A stretch of DNA of 20,306 nt from Caldifarciminota bacterium UBA3073 (GCA_002366725.1 DFBT01000100.1:1-20306); one strand, 5' to 3'. Numbered from the stretch's first letter, positions 1 to 8,443 are shown. Notes: a model not told the origin generated them from the letters alone. Translations and numbers: made by a program.

Positions 1-30
1 ATTATGTATCGAGAAAGCACAAAATCAGTA

Positions 31-74
31 AACTAACAAACTAACCAACTTCCCAACTAACAAACTAACCAACT
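31..74. repeat. 20-bp direct repeat, two copies
   Basis: The 20-mer aactaacaaactaaccaact occurs perfectly at 31-50 and 55-74, separated by tccc. It is itself built from the shorter words aactaac and actaacc. It lies in what would be the leader of the leftward transcript starting near position 80. It resembles the low-complexity spacer text elsewhere in the window. Confidence 0.85.
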
Positions 75-86
75 AATTACCATCCT

Positions 87-115
87 ATTATATCATAACT
101 TTTATCTATTGTCAA
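87..115 (-). promoter_or_regulatory. Perfect sigma70-type promoter, leftward
   Basis: Read on the minus strand, -35 TTGACA (110-115) and -10 TATAAT (87-92) are separated by exactly 17 bp. A TGA directly precedes the -10, giving an extended -10. Transcription should start near position 80 and leave the window to the left. Both hexamers match consensus, so confidence is high even without the downstream gene. Confidence 0.8.
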
Positions 116-149
116 GCATTTTTCAAGGAGGACCGTAGTCAAATTTTTC

Positions 150-178
150 TTGACATTCTCTGCTTCCTATGATATAAT
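150..178 (+). promoter_or_regulatory. Perfect sigma70-type promoter for the 2-hydroxyacid dehydrogenase
   Basis: -35 TTGACA (150-155), a 17-bp spacer, and -10 TATAAT (173-178) with an upstream TGA (extended -10). The start of transcription should lie near 185, giving a leader of about 140 nt that contains tandem 7-mers and an 11-bp hairpin before the start codon at 326. It is back to back with the equally perfect leftward promoter at 87-115; the two -35 boxes are 34 bp apart. Confidence 0.85.
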
Positions 179-244
179 ACCCAGAGAGGTAGATTGTAGA
201 TTGCAGATTTCAGATTACAGGCTTCTGATAATCCTCTGTGGTTC

Positions 245-273
245 CCCTGTTAGATAGTAAACATCTAACAGGG
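245..273 (+). repeat. 11-bp-stem hairpin in the leader of the dehydrogenase gene
   Basis: Arms ccctgttagat (245-255) and atctaacaggg (263-273) are perfectly complementary around a 7-nt loop. The hairpin ends 41 nt before the ribosome-binding site of the 326 gene. It has no following T-run, so it is not a standard terminator. It could be a member of the window-wide palindrome family or a leader structure. Confidence 0.7.
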
Positions 274-325
274 TGAATCTGTGGTTAAGCTTTTGACAAT
301 ACTTATTTCCAAACCGGAGGGTATC

Positions 326-1297
326 ATGGCGAGAATATTTCTTTCAAGGAAGATCCCCGAGGCGGGGATGAAAAGATTGGGAGAATTCACAGGTGATTTT
401 CTCGTCTTTCCGCACGATAGACCCATTACCGAAAACGAGCTAATAGAAAATATTGACGATGTGGAGGGACTGCTCTGTCTTCTCACAGACCCCGTAACCA
501 GGAGGGTAATCGAAGCGGGCAAACGGCTGAAAATCATAGCAAACTATGCGGTTGGGTATGAGAATATCGATGTGAAATCTGCAAATGAAAGGGGAATTCT
601 TGTAACAAACACACCGGGCGTACTTACAGACGCAACCGCCGAACTGGCATGGGCACTTCTCTTTGCCTGCGCTAGGAGGATCGTCGAGGCAGATAGATTT
701 ACAAGGGAGAAGAGATTTAATGGTTGGTCTCCCACCTTACTCCTCGGGACCGAACTCAAGGATAAAATACTCGGGCTCATCGGAGCGGGCAGAATAGGAA
801 CGGCGTTCGCACTTAAGGGAAGGGGATTTGGAATGAGAGTCTTGTATTGTGACAATCACGAGAACGAGGTTTTACAAAAAGCTATCGGGGCAGAGATGGT
901 GAAGATGGAAGAACTACTGAAGAGAGCCGATTTTATCTCATCGCATGTTCCCCTGACAGAAAAGACATACCATCTGATGGGGAAGAGAGAACTCGCACTC
1001 TTGAAACCATCTGCATATCTCATCAACACATCAAGGGGGGCGGTAATAGATGAGAAGGCACTCATTCGGGCTTTGAAAGAGGGCAGAATAAGGGGTGCGG
1101 GTCTGGATGTTTACGAAAACGAGCCCAAAATTTCCCACGAGTTGCTCGGGTTGTCGAATGTGGTGTTGCTACCCCACATAGGAAGTGCTACCCATGTGGC
1201 AAGGGACAAGATGGCGGAGACGGCTGTAGAAAATCTGATAGCGGGACTTAACGGTAAGACACCACCAAACCTTGTAACTATACCAAAAACACTTTAA
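326..1297 (+). CDS. D-2-hydroxyacid dehydrogenase (glyoxylate/hydroxypyruvate reductase-like)
   Basis: A 323-aa NAD(P)-dependent oxidoreductase of the D-isomer-specific 2-hydroxyacid dehydrogenase family, interconverting a 2-oxo acid and the D-2-hydroxy acid in the cytoplasm. The Rossmann dinucleotide motif GAGRIG is at residues 153-158. The acidic Asp176 at the end of the next strand suggests NAD(H) preference. The catalytic triad fits the family spacing: Arg237 (NTSRG), Glu266 (ENEP), His284 (LPHIGSAT). The WSPTLLLG segment (134-141) resembles glyoxylate reductases (GyaR) more than phosphoglycerate dehydrogenase, and there is no ACT domain. I chose ATG 326 because GGAGG lies 6 nt upstream and the protein then starts at the family's usual N-terminus; an in-frame upstream GTG at 281 lacks both. 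It is driven by the perfect promoter at 150-178. Its TAA interlocks with the stop of the convergent activase gene. The true substrate is unknown. Confidence 0.93.
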   Translation: MARIFLSRKIPEAGMKRLGEFTGDFLVFPHDRPITENELIENIDDVEGLLCLLTDPVTRRVIEAGKRLKIIANYAVGYENIDVKSANERGILVTNTPGVLTDATAELAWALLFACARRIVEADRFTREKRFNGWSPTLLLGTELKDKILGLIGAGRIGTAFALKGRGFGMRVLYCDNHENEVLQKAIGAEMVKMEELLKRADFISSHVPLTEKTYHLMGKRELALLKPSAYLINTSRGAVIDEKALIRALKEGRIRGAGLDVYENEPKISHELLGLSNVVLLPHIGSATHVARDKMAETAVENLIAGLNGKTPPNLVTIPKTL

Positions 1298-4200
1298 GAC
1301 GTCCTCTTTTTGTGTCTCTTTACCCTATACATAAATGTCTCCAACCTCGTCTCAAGCGTAGCCTGTTCGAGCCCATCAAATGTGATATTCAACACCGGTA
1401 GACCATAGTCATCCTCTACCCGCTTAAATGCAGCGGCGGTAATGTTACCCGGCATGCAGGTAAATGGCATCAGGTTAATAATTCCATCGATCTCCTTTTT
1501 CCTTGCCCAGAGGACAGAGTCACCGATACTTAAGGCGGGCTCGCCAAACCACTTGATTAAATAAGGTTCAGCCGCTTCCCATATCCTATGGATTTTTACC
1601 CTCTCTTCGGTTCTCAATGTTCCGTTAACGAAACGCAAGAGGCTCCGCTCGAAGTATCTTATAAAAAACTCGCTTATATAGGTAAGATAGTATGTAAAGA
1701 TTCTGCCCTCTACCCGCGCATCCATTCTCCGTGTTCCTGAGGTGTGCAGACCCCATTCATAGAATGGTGGGAATACCGCCTCACCACCATATTCTTCTAC
1801 TCTTCTCTCGATCCTATTATTGCTATACTCATGTGAGCGGACGAATATCTCACCAACTATTGCAATTCTCGGCTTTGGATTGTATTTTATAGACAGGGCA
1901 ACAAACTCGGATGCCGCCTTTTTTAACACGACCTCTATTCTACCATTCTGTATGGCGTTACATATTAGCGAGAGATATTTGTTATATAATCTGTTGGTCT
2001 CACCTAAGACGAGTTCGTAAGGTCTTTTTTCTCTGCGCAGCTTTAGAAGATAGTCTATGGCAACCACTCCTTTTAGAGTCCTTATAAATAGAGAGGCAGA
2101 AGAAAGGGAAAACATACCATATTCTTTGAAGAACGAAAGAGACTCCGGTGCACCCGGTGATATGATTGGCACATCCTCATACCCCAGCTCGTCAAGTATG
2201 AGCCTTTGCAGACGGCAGTATTGACCAAACCTGCAGGGTCCATATGTGAATGGCATAAAGAATGCAACCTCCTCGGGATTTTTGTATTTCAGTGTCTTTA
2301 TCATATCTCCAGTTGTTATTACGCAGGGATAGCACTCCTTCCCCGTAGTATATTTTCTTCCTAGTTCAAGTGTCTCATCGTCTGATTCCATTATCTCCGC
2401 TGGAATGTCGAACTTGTTAAATGCCGAGCGGAGCGCCAAGACACAATCACCCATATGTGGGAGGTATACGGTTCTCTTTGAGGACTTCCTGAATTGTGGT
2501 ATTATGTGTGTATACTCTTCCATACCCAACTTGGGTGCGTTCTTTATGGATTCAAGGAATGCCTCACACCTGGTTATAACACCCGCCGGTGCGGAGTGCT
2601 CATCTACCTCTATCTGCAGAAATGGCTTACCACCCATCTCTTTACGAAAATACTGCAGAATGAATGAATCGGGCCCACACCCAAAGTTTGTCATAAACAC
2701 CGCGTGCAAGCGTGGATCGTTCTTTACCTTTCTTGCCACACTCAAGATTTTATATCCGTAAATCCAATACATACTCGGCCAATCGGTAAGTATATCGCTG
2801 GTGGACGAGATGAAGTCCATCGGAATCACAAATTTGCCCAGTTGCCTCAGCCTTTTGGGGACCTCAAGACTCGCACCCTCATCGCAGGTATTGTAGGGTC
2901 TGCCAACCAGAGTGAGCGCATCGTCTATCTTATTCATAATCTCATCTCCGCGCAGTTTTACCTTTTTGTAGAAGTTATCCTGTGCGGATTTGGCGGCACC
3001 TATTGCGGCTCTCACCCGCAAGGGGCTCTTGCCGAGTTTGCGACCAAACTCTATCAATGTGCCGGTGAGATTTTTCTCGGACCTAAAAAAGATGATGGGG
3101 TGCAGGATCTTCGTCTTTGGTTTCAAAGATGCCATAATAATATGAGGTATCTCCTGATTATACGGGCAGATATAGCCGCGTTTCATACCGGATGGAGGTG
3201 GTGTATCAATGACGCTTGGTAAAAACAGAAAATCAACGCCCTTTCTAAGCAGGTTTATTACATGTCCGTGCACAAGCTTTATCGGGAAGCAGAACTCGGC
3301 GATGGACGAGCTCACCCCATCGTGGATTATCCTCTTGTTTGTCTTATCTGATAGAACCACCTCAAACCCCAATTCCGATAGAAATCTGTACCAGAAGGGC
3401 AGGAATTCAAGAAATATCGATGCATATGGTATACCCACGCGCGGACCGGTAGAGGTTTGCCCGCAGGCGGACAGAAGTAACTGCTCCCTTTCCGAGAATA
3501 AATTGGGCAAATCTGTGGTGGACTTCCTTATACCTTCCTTTTCGTATCGTTCACACCTCGCGCCGTAGAACAGCGTGGTCTCGTCTTCGATGGTGACCTT
3601 CTTGATCTCACATCTATTCGGGCAGTGCTTGCATTCAAAAACCTCTTGCGTGTATTTAACCTCCGGTATTACATCAAATCCCCTGAATCTGGTGGTACAA
3701 CCCTCCTTTTCCAAGGCGGCGATCGCCGCGCCGATTGCACCGGTGACATGATGGTTGGGTGGCACAGTTATCGGGGCATCCAGCAGATTCTCAAACGCAG
3801 CCACCACACCCCTGTTAAATGCAACAGCACCCTGGAAGAGGATATTTTTTCCTATGCGTTTCCTGCCGATTACCTGAGAGAGGTAGTTCTTCACGATAGA
3901 ATAGCACAGACCCGCCACGAGGTCGTCCCTCCTCGCGCCCTTTCTCTGATAGGCTACGAGGTTCGTCTCCATGAAAACCGTGCACCTCTCACCGAGGTCG
4001 CACGGGGCGGATGCCCCAAGTGCCTCACCGCCAAATTCCTCTATCTCTATATCCAGACGCTCCGCTTGCTCCTCGAGAAAGGACCCGGTGCCGGCTGCAC
4101 ACACCTTGTTCATCTCGAAATCGACGATCGCTCCATTTTCTATGGATATATATTTTGAGTCCTGACCCCCAATCTCAAAAACCGTATCAACCTTGGGATC

Positions 4201-5406
4201 TATATGGATCGCCGCCTTTGCCTGTGCCGTTATCTCATTAACTACAACATCCGCGCCGATGAAATCACCAGTGAGATACCTGCCCGACCCGGTGGTGGCA
4301 GCGCCCACAACCCTAATGTGCCTGCCAACCTTCTCTCCGATCTCTTTTATTCCCCTACGGACCGCCTCTATTGGACGACCCGCAGTAAGGAGATAGACCT
4401 TTCCAATTAGATTCTTATTCCTGTCTATCGCGACAACATTGGTACTTATCGATCCAACATCAACGCCGATGAAGGCATCTATCCCGTGATTATTAAGTCT
4501 GCAATCACTCTCATCATAATCGGGAAGTTTTGATTTTGATACGGAAAGTGGGGAGAGCGAACGCCAGCCAAATTTTCGGGTTCTCATATAAGAAGAGAGT
4601 CCATCTATGCACCGGACGATGCTAATTTCATTCCCATTTTCCCCTTCCATGGCGATGAGCGCCGCACCTATTGCACCCATCTCCGCACGGTGTTTCGGAA
4701 CGATCAATTCGTTGTCTTTCAGGTTAAGCACCTCCCTGAATGCCTTTACCATACCCCTGTTGTATGCAACGCCACCGTGAAACAAGACGGGTGAAATGAT
4801 CTCCCTACCCCTCGCTATCTCCGATGTGAAATTTCTTGCGAGTGCAAAACAGAGGCCGGCGACTATCTCATAATCGGGTGTTGCCTCCTGTTGCAGATGT
4901 ATCATATCGGTCTTTGCAAATACGGTGCATCTACCGGCAATTCTCGGAGGTGCTTTCGACATAAGCGCCATCTCGCCGAATTCTTCTATCGATATGCCCA
5001 GTCTCGACGCCTGCTGTTCAAGAAACGAGCCCGTTCCGGCGGCACAGAGCTCATTCATAGCATAATCTTCTTTTGTAATGTCAATAAACTTTGAGTCCTC
5101 ACCACCTATGTCAATTATAGTTCTTGCCTCTTTGTAAAACCGTCGTGCTGCTTCCACCTGTGCGGGTAGTTCATTAATAAAACTTGCCCCTAATATAGGG
5201 GCAATGAGCTTACCACCCGTCCCTGTGACCTTTATCTCATTTACAGTCTTAACATCCTCAACAATGAGCTCAAATAGACCTTTTAGCGCCTTCACAGGGT
5301 CACCGTAGTGTCTTGTATATGGAAGCACCTTCAGGATTCTTTTTCTCTCATCCATCAGGGCAACATTTACACTCACTGACCCAATATCAATCCCGATATA
5401 CCACAT
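1294..5406 (-). CDS. Fused double activase (BadF/HgdC-type) with DUF2229 and HgdB-like regions
   Basis: A 1370-aa protein with two tandem ATPase domains of the 2-hydroxyglutaryl-CoA dehydratase activator type. Each starts with an actin/ASKHA phosphate loop (GIDIGS at 5-10, GVDVGS at 314-319). Each keeps both cysteines that bind the shared [4Fe-4S] cluster: Cys121 (CAAGTG) and Cys160 (RCTVF), then Cys436 and Cys475. A small Cys cluster (Cys592, Cys595, Cys599) follows, then a DUF2229 region (about 650-870) and an HgdB-like C-terminal part with GKECYPC and MPFTC cysteine motifs. Known relatives couple ATP hydrolysis to low-potential electron transfer; the partner of these giant fusions is generally unassigned. 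The 56-bp gap after miaB suggests one transcript with rocA and miaB. No Shine-Dalgarno precedes ATG 5406, but the family N-terminus (WYIGIDIGS) fixes this start. The stop overlaps the dehydrogenase stop. Confidence 0.9.
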   Translation of the reverse strand: MWYIGIDIGSVSVNVALMDERKRILKVLPYTRHYGDPVKALKGLFELIVEDVKTVNEIKVTGTGGKLIAPILGASFINELPAQVEAARRFYKEARTIIDIGGEDSKFIDITKEDYAMNELCAAGTGSFLEQQASRLGISIEEFGEMALMSKAPPRIAGRCTVFAKTDMIHLQQEATPDYEIVAGLCFALARNFTSEIARGREIISPVLFHGGVAYNRGMVKAFREVLNLKDNELIVPKHRAEMGAIGAALIAMEGENGNEISIVRCIDGLSSYMRTRKFGWRSLSPLSVSKSKLPDYDESDCRLNNHGIDAFIGVDVGSISTNVVAIDRNKNLIGKVYLLTAGRPIEAVRRGIKEIGEKVGRHIRVVGAATTGSGRYLTGDFIGADVVVNEITAQAKAAIHIDPKVDTVFEIGGQDSKYISIENGAIVDFEMNKVCAAGTGSFLEEQAERLDIEIEEFGGEALGASAPCDLGERCTVFMETNLVAYQRKGARRDDLVAGLCYSIVKNYLSQVIGRKRIGKNILFQGAVAFNRGVVAAFENLLDAPITVPPNHHVTGAIGAAIAALEKEGCTTRFRGFDVIPEVKYTQEVFECKHCPNRCEIKKVTIEDETTLFYGARCERYEKEGIRKSTTDLPNLFSEREQLLLSACGQTSTGPRVGIPYASIFLEFLPFWYRFLSELGFEVVLSDKTNKRIIHDGVSSSIAEFCFPIKLVHGHVINLLRKGVDFLFLPSVIDTPPPSGMKRGYICPYNQEIPHIIMASLKPKTKILHPIIFFRSEKNLTGTLIEFGRKLGKSPLRVRAAIGAAKSAQDNFYKKVKLRGDEIMNKIDDALTLVGRPYNTCDEGASLEVPKRLRQLGKFVIPMDFISSTSDILTDWPSMYWIYGYKILSVARKVKNDPRLHAVFMTNFGCGPDSFILQYFRKEMGGKPFLQIEVDEHSAPAGVITRCEAFLESIKNAPKLGMEEYTHIIPQFRKSSKRTVYLPHMGDCVLALRSAFNKFDIPAEIMESDDETLELGRKYTTGKECYPCVITTGDMIKTLKYKNPEEVAFFMPFTYGPCRFGQYCRLQRLILDELGYEDVPIISPGAPESLSFFKEYGMFSLSSASLFIRTLKGVVAIDYLLKLRREKRPYELVLGETNRLYNKYLSLICNAIQNGRIEVVLKKAASEFVALSIKYNPKPRIAIVGEIFVRSHEYSNNRIERRVEEYGGEAVFPPFYEWGLHTSGTRRMDARVEGRIFTYYLTYISEFFIRYFERSLLRFVNGTLRTEERVKIHRIWEAAEPYLIKWFGEPALSIGDSVLWARKKEIDGIINLMPFTCMPGNITAAAFKRVEDDYGLPVLNITFDGLEQATLETRLETFMYRVKRHKKRTS

Positions 5407-5462
5407 ATCAATATGAATAAATCACAAATTTCAAGTCCCAGATCTCAGACATTTTGCCAACT

Positions 5463-6899
5463 TCATTCGAGGGTTTTTCCTATCAGTGTCCATCCCGAAA
5501 TGGATTCTACATACACATTTACACACTCGCCCATTTTCACATTTCGCACTTTGCATTTTTCACTTTGCATTTTTATTATTACCTCTTTCCCCGTTCTGGT
5601 CTTTCCCATTGGAAGACCCTCCCTTCTACTCTTTCCCTCTATTAGTATTTCGACCTCCTTCCCCACGAGCTCTCCGTTTTTCTCTCTCGTTATCCCGTTC
5701 TGAAGCGCTATAAGTCTTTCGAGTCTCCCCTTCTTCACCTCGAGTGAGACACCGTCGGAAAATCCCGCCGCTTTTGTGCCCTCCCTCCTTGAATACATAA
5801 ACATATACGCAAAATCGAATCTCGTCTTCCTCACAATATCGAGTGTTTTCTTGAAATCCTCCTCCGTCTCGGTGGGAAATCCCACTATAATATCTGTGGT
5901 TATGGCGATGTTCTCAATTCTGTCTCTCAGTCGTCGAATCCAGTGTCTGTATTCATCTACGCTATATCTCCTCTCCATCAACTGTAGGATTCTGTCGGAA
6001 CCCGATTGGAGGGGGAGATGGACACTCTCGCATACGGAATTGCATTCTGCTATCGCTTCTATCAGTTCATCATTCATATACGCCGGATGCGAGGTCAGAA
6101 ACCTTATTCTCACACCGCTCGACTCCTTATCCACCATTCTCAGAAGTTGGCGAAATGGAGTTTCACCGTATCTGTACTCATTTACACTCTGACCAAGTAG
6201 GGCCACTTCCCTGACCCCTCTTTCTTTTAAATATCTCAATTCATCAAGAATATCCTCGGGGTTTCTTGATACTGCTTTTCCCCTCACATAGGGAACGATA
6301 CAATAAGAACAGAAATTATCACACCCCCTCATCACGGGGAGAAAGGCTGTTACGCCTCTATCGGGCTCGGGATAAGGGTGAGGAGGTTTTCGCAACCTGG
6401 AGGTTGCTCCTACCCGCATACTGCCTACTGCATACTGCCTATTTATCCCGTTTACCCTGTAGCGATAGCGTATGGGGTGGAATGTTACTTGCCCTGTGGA
6501 AGCGGAGCTATTCAACAGGGTAACTATTCCACTGGGACTGCTTACTGCATACTGCTTACTACTTACTATTTCTCTTATAGTCTCTGGTAATCTATCATAT
6601 TTCCTTGGCCCTATAAAAAAATCCGCCCCGGGAATATTATCCCCGAGGCGTTCTGCCATACATCCAATTACAACCAGCACAAGTTCTGGTTTTTCTCTTC
6701 TCAATTTTTGAAGACTTGATATTCTGCCGAGCGCCCTCCTCTCGGCGTGTTCTCTTACACTGCAGGTATTTACTATGATTATGTCGGCATCTTCTGGATT
6801 ATCTGTTTCCTCAACTCCTTCTCCCTTAAACAGGGATGCGACCATCCTCGAGTCGTACACATTCATCTGGCAGCCGTATGTGATTATATGGATCCTCAT
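5463..6899 (-). CDS. miaB: tRNA-2-methylthio-N6-dimethylallyladenosine synthase MiaB
   Basis: A 478-aa radical-SAM methylthiotransferase that adds the 2-methylthio group to i6A37 of tRNAs. The N-terminal UPF0004 domain has cluster cysteines Cys10, Cys46 and Cys80. The radical SAM CxxxCxxC is Cys193, Cys197, Cys200 (RGCDNFCSYC), preceded by PEPDRGVTAFLPVMRGC, which is MiaB-like rather than MtaB- or RimO-like. A C-terminal TRAM region follows. ATG 6899 overlaps the rocA stop as ATGA and gives the standard MRIHIITYGCQMN start; the in-frame extension to 7025 lies inside rocA. Oddly, residues about 114-170 (6390-6560) and 443-455 (5535-5573) are encoded by spacer-type repeats and look like in-frame insertions in the inter-domain linker and the TRAM domain. 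All catalytic cysteines remain, so it is probably functional. Confidence 0.93.
   Translation of the reverse strand: MRIHIITYGCQMNVYDSRMVASLFKGEGVEETDNPEDADIIIVNTCSVREHAERRALGRISSLQKLRREKPELVLVVIGCMAERLGDNIPGADFFIGPRKYDRLPETIREIVSSKQYAVSSPSGIVTLLNSSASTGQVTFHPIRYRYRVNGINRQYAVGSMRVGATSRLRKPPHPYPEPDRGVTAFLPVMRGCDNFCSYCIVPYVRGKAVSRNPEDILDELRYLKERGVREVALLGQSVNEYRYGETPFRQLLRMVDKESSGVRIRFLTSHPAYMNDELIEAIAECNSVCESVHLPLQSGSDRILQLMERRYSVDEYRHWIRRLRDRIENIAITTDIIVGFPTETEEDFKKTLDIVRKTRFDFAYMFMYSRREGTKAAGFSDGVSLEVKKGRLERLIALQNGITREKNGELVGKEVEILIEGKSRREGLPMGKTRTGKEVIIKMQSEKCKVRNVKMGECVNVYVESISGWTLIGKTLE
5547..5574. repeat. Tandem 14-bp repeat inside miaB
   Basis: Two perfect head-to-tail copies of cactttgcattttt (5547-5560, 5561-5574) lie in the TRAM-coding part of miaB. 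A third perfect copy lies in the spacer after radC (8831-8844). A further degenerate unit (cattttcacatttcg) precedes the first copy. The same word family is found in other spacers of this window. Confidence 0.85.
6390..6560. repeat. Repeat-built insertion inside miaB
   Basis: The segment contains a 12-bp direct repeat gcatactgccta (6416-6427 and 6430-6441), related text with two copies of actgcttact (6537-6546 and 6551-6560), and a palindrome gcaacct-gg-aggttgc (6392-6407). Further inverted words tgtggaa/ttccact lie in the middle. Read in the miaB frame, both repeat blocks give QYAV(S/G)S. The composition is that of a spacer, not of a MiaB linker, yet the frame is open throughout. Confidence 0.8.
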
Positions 6900-8443
6900 A
6901 TCTTCTCTGATATCGCCTTTGCCTGAAGGAAGAAGAGAAGATAGTCCCTCGAACCCGTCTTCGTGTCCGTTCCGGAGAGATTGAATCCACCAAACGGATG
7001 GGCGCCGACGAGTGCACCGGTGCATTTTCTGTTTATGTAAAGGTTGCCGATATGAAATTCCCTCTTTGCCCTATCTATCTTCTCCCTGTTTCTCGTATAT
7101 ACAGAACCCGTCAGGCCGTAGTCTGTACAATTTGCTATCGTTAAGGCGTCGTCGAAGTTCTTCGCCGGTACGACGGCGAGAACGGGCCCAAATATCTCCT
7201 CCTGTGCTATTCTTGCTTTGGGGTCTAAATCAATTATTATGGTGGGCTTTATATAGTATCCATCTCCTTCTGCGGGTTCGCCACCCAGAACCAGTTTTCC
7301 TTCCCTCTTGCCGATCTCTATATATTCAAAAATGCTTCTATATGCCCTCTCATTTATAACGGCACCCATATAGTGTTCGGGGTCTTCCGGGGGGCCCTGT
7401 TTTATCTCCTTTGCCTTCTGAACAAGTTTGTCGACGAATTCGTCGTAAATGTCCCCGAGGGCTATAACCCTTGAGCAGGCAGAACATTTCTGACCCTGGT
7501 ATCCATAAGCGGATGCAATTACTCCATTGACGGCGGAATCGAGGTCTGTCTCAGAATCTACTATAGTTGTATCCTTCCCGCCCATCTCCGCAATCACCCT
7601 CTTTATCCACTTCTGTCCCTTCGATAGTTTGCTTGCAAGTTCCACTATTCTCAGACCGACCGCCTTTGATCCCGTAAAAGTTATAAAGCGTGTCTTCGGC
7701 GAGGTCACAAGAACATCACCGATCTTGCTTCCTTTCCCGGGTAGGAAGTTTACAACACCATCGGGCACACCGGCTTCTTCAACGACTTCCATAAACTTTG
7801 CACCCGTAACGGGCGAATCAGATGAGGGTTTCAATATAACGGTATTTCCTGCCCCAAATGCGGCAGCAGTCATACCTGTAAGTATTGACATCGGGAAGTT
7901 CCACGGTGGTATAGACACACCCACACCGAGTGGTATATACCACATCTCTGGTTTCTCTCCCGCAACTGGAGTGACATATCCACCTTCTCCATATCTTATG
8001 ACCTCTCTGCCATAATATTCAAGAAAGTCTATTGCCTCAGCAATATCCCCATCTGCCTCAAGCCAGGATTTACCGACCTCGTATACGAGCCAGGCATCGA
8101 GTTCAAACCTCCGTCTTCTCATTATATCTGCCATCTTGAAAAGGTATTCCGCCCTATCCTCCGCCCTTGTGTATCTCCATTTCCTGAATGTTTCCTCCGC
8201 AACCTCAAGTGCTCTCTCTGCATCTTTTATCGACGAGTTTTCCACAATTCCCACAACTTCGCCCTTGTGCGATGGATTTATGGATTCTATGGGATTTCTG
8301 ACCTCTCCCCTCTTTCCACCAATTATGTTTGGATATTCCCCTCCGAGTTCTGTCTTCACCCTTTTCAGTGCTTCCTCCATCTTCCTTCTGTTTTCTTCCC
8401 TTTTAAAATCTATTATGGATTCGTTCTTAAATTCTCCGTACAT
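6896..8443 (-). CDS. rocA: 1-pyrroline-5-carboxylate (L-glutamate gamma-semialdehyde) dehydrogenase
   Basis: A 515-aa aldehyde dehydrogenase that oxidises glutamate gamma-semialdehyde to glutamate with NAD+, the second step of proline and arginine/ornithine catabolism. Family motifs are in order: PPWNFP with Asn182, GNTVILKPS (199-207), FTGSKAVG (256-263), catalytic Glu286 in AEMGGK, and nucleophile Cys320 in YQGQKCSACSR. The N-terminus (YGEFKNESIIDF) and C-terminus (GGFNLSGTDTKTGSRDYLLFF) are those of the RocA/PruA-type monofunctional enzyme. ATG 8443 is preceded by GGGGGTG; an upstream in-frame ATG at 8464 has no ribosome-binding site and adds seven atypical residues. No proline dehydrogenase is in the window. 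It overlaps miaB by four bases, so the two are probably translationally coupled. Other gamma-semialdehyde substrates are possible. Confidence 0.92.
   Translation of the reverse strand: MYGEFKNESIIDFKREENRRKMEEALKRVKTELGGEYPNIIGGKRGEVRNPIESINPSHKGEVVGIVENSSIKDAERALEVAEETFRKWRYTRAEDRAEYLFKMADIMRRRRFELDAWLVYEVGKSWLEADGDIAEAIDFLEYYGREVIRYGEGGYVTPVAGEKPEMWYIPLGVGVSIPPWNFPMSILTGMTAAAFGAGNTVILKPSSDSPVTGAKFMEVVEEAGVPDGVVNFLPGKGSKIGDVLVTSPKTRFITFTGSKAVGLRIVELASKLSKGQKWIKRVIAEMGGKDTTIVDSETDLDSAVNGVIASAYGYQGQKCSACSRVIALGDIYDEFVDKLVQKAKEIKQGPPEDPEHYMGAVINERAYRSIFEYIEIGKREGKLVLGGEPAEGDGYYIKPTIIIDLDPKARIAQEEIFGPVLAVVPAKNFDDALTIANCTDYGLTGSVYTRNREKIDRAKREFHIGNLYINRKCTGALVGAHPFGGFNLSGTDTKTGSRDYLLFFLQAKAISEKI

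Larger units (their letters stand above)
1..325. other. Left intergenic region with divergent promoters and repeats
   Basis: I see no gene between the window start and the dehydrogenase start at 326. The stretch holds a 20-bp perfect direct repeat (31-50 and 55-74, 4 bp apart), two divergent consensus promoters, four tandem 7-bp words of the type tagattg/cagattt (190-217), and an 11-bp-stem hairpin (245-273). The leftward promoter implies a transcript running out of the window, so a gene is expected beyond position 1. Confidence 0.7.

Noticed and set aside
31..74. Possible CRISPR array
   Set aside because: Only two copies 4 bp apart; no spacers of constant length and no cas genes.
281..325. 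GTG start for the 2-hydroxyacid dehydrogenase
   Set aside because: No ribosome-binding site, and the extra 15 residues are absent from the family; ATG 326 has GGAGG.
2704..4241. Several plus-strand ORFs of 60-180 aa opposite the activase gene
   Set aside because: They are antisense shadows of a clearly coding 1370-aa frame and have no recognisable domains.
6900..7025. N-terminal extension of MiaB
   Set aside because: It lies within rocA in another frame; the ATGA-coupled start gives the normal MiaB N-terminus.
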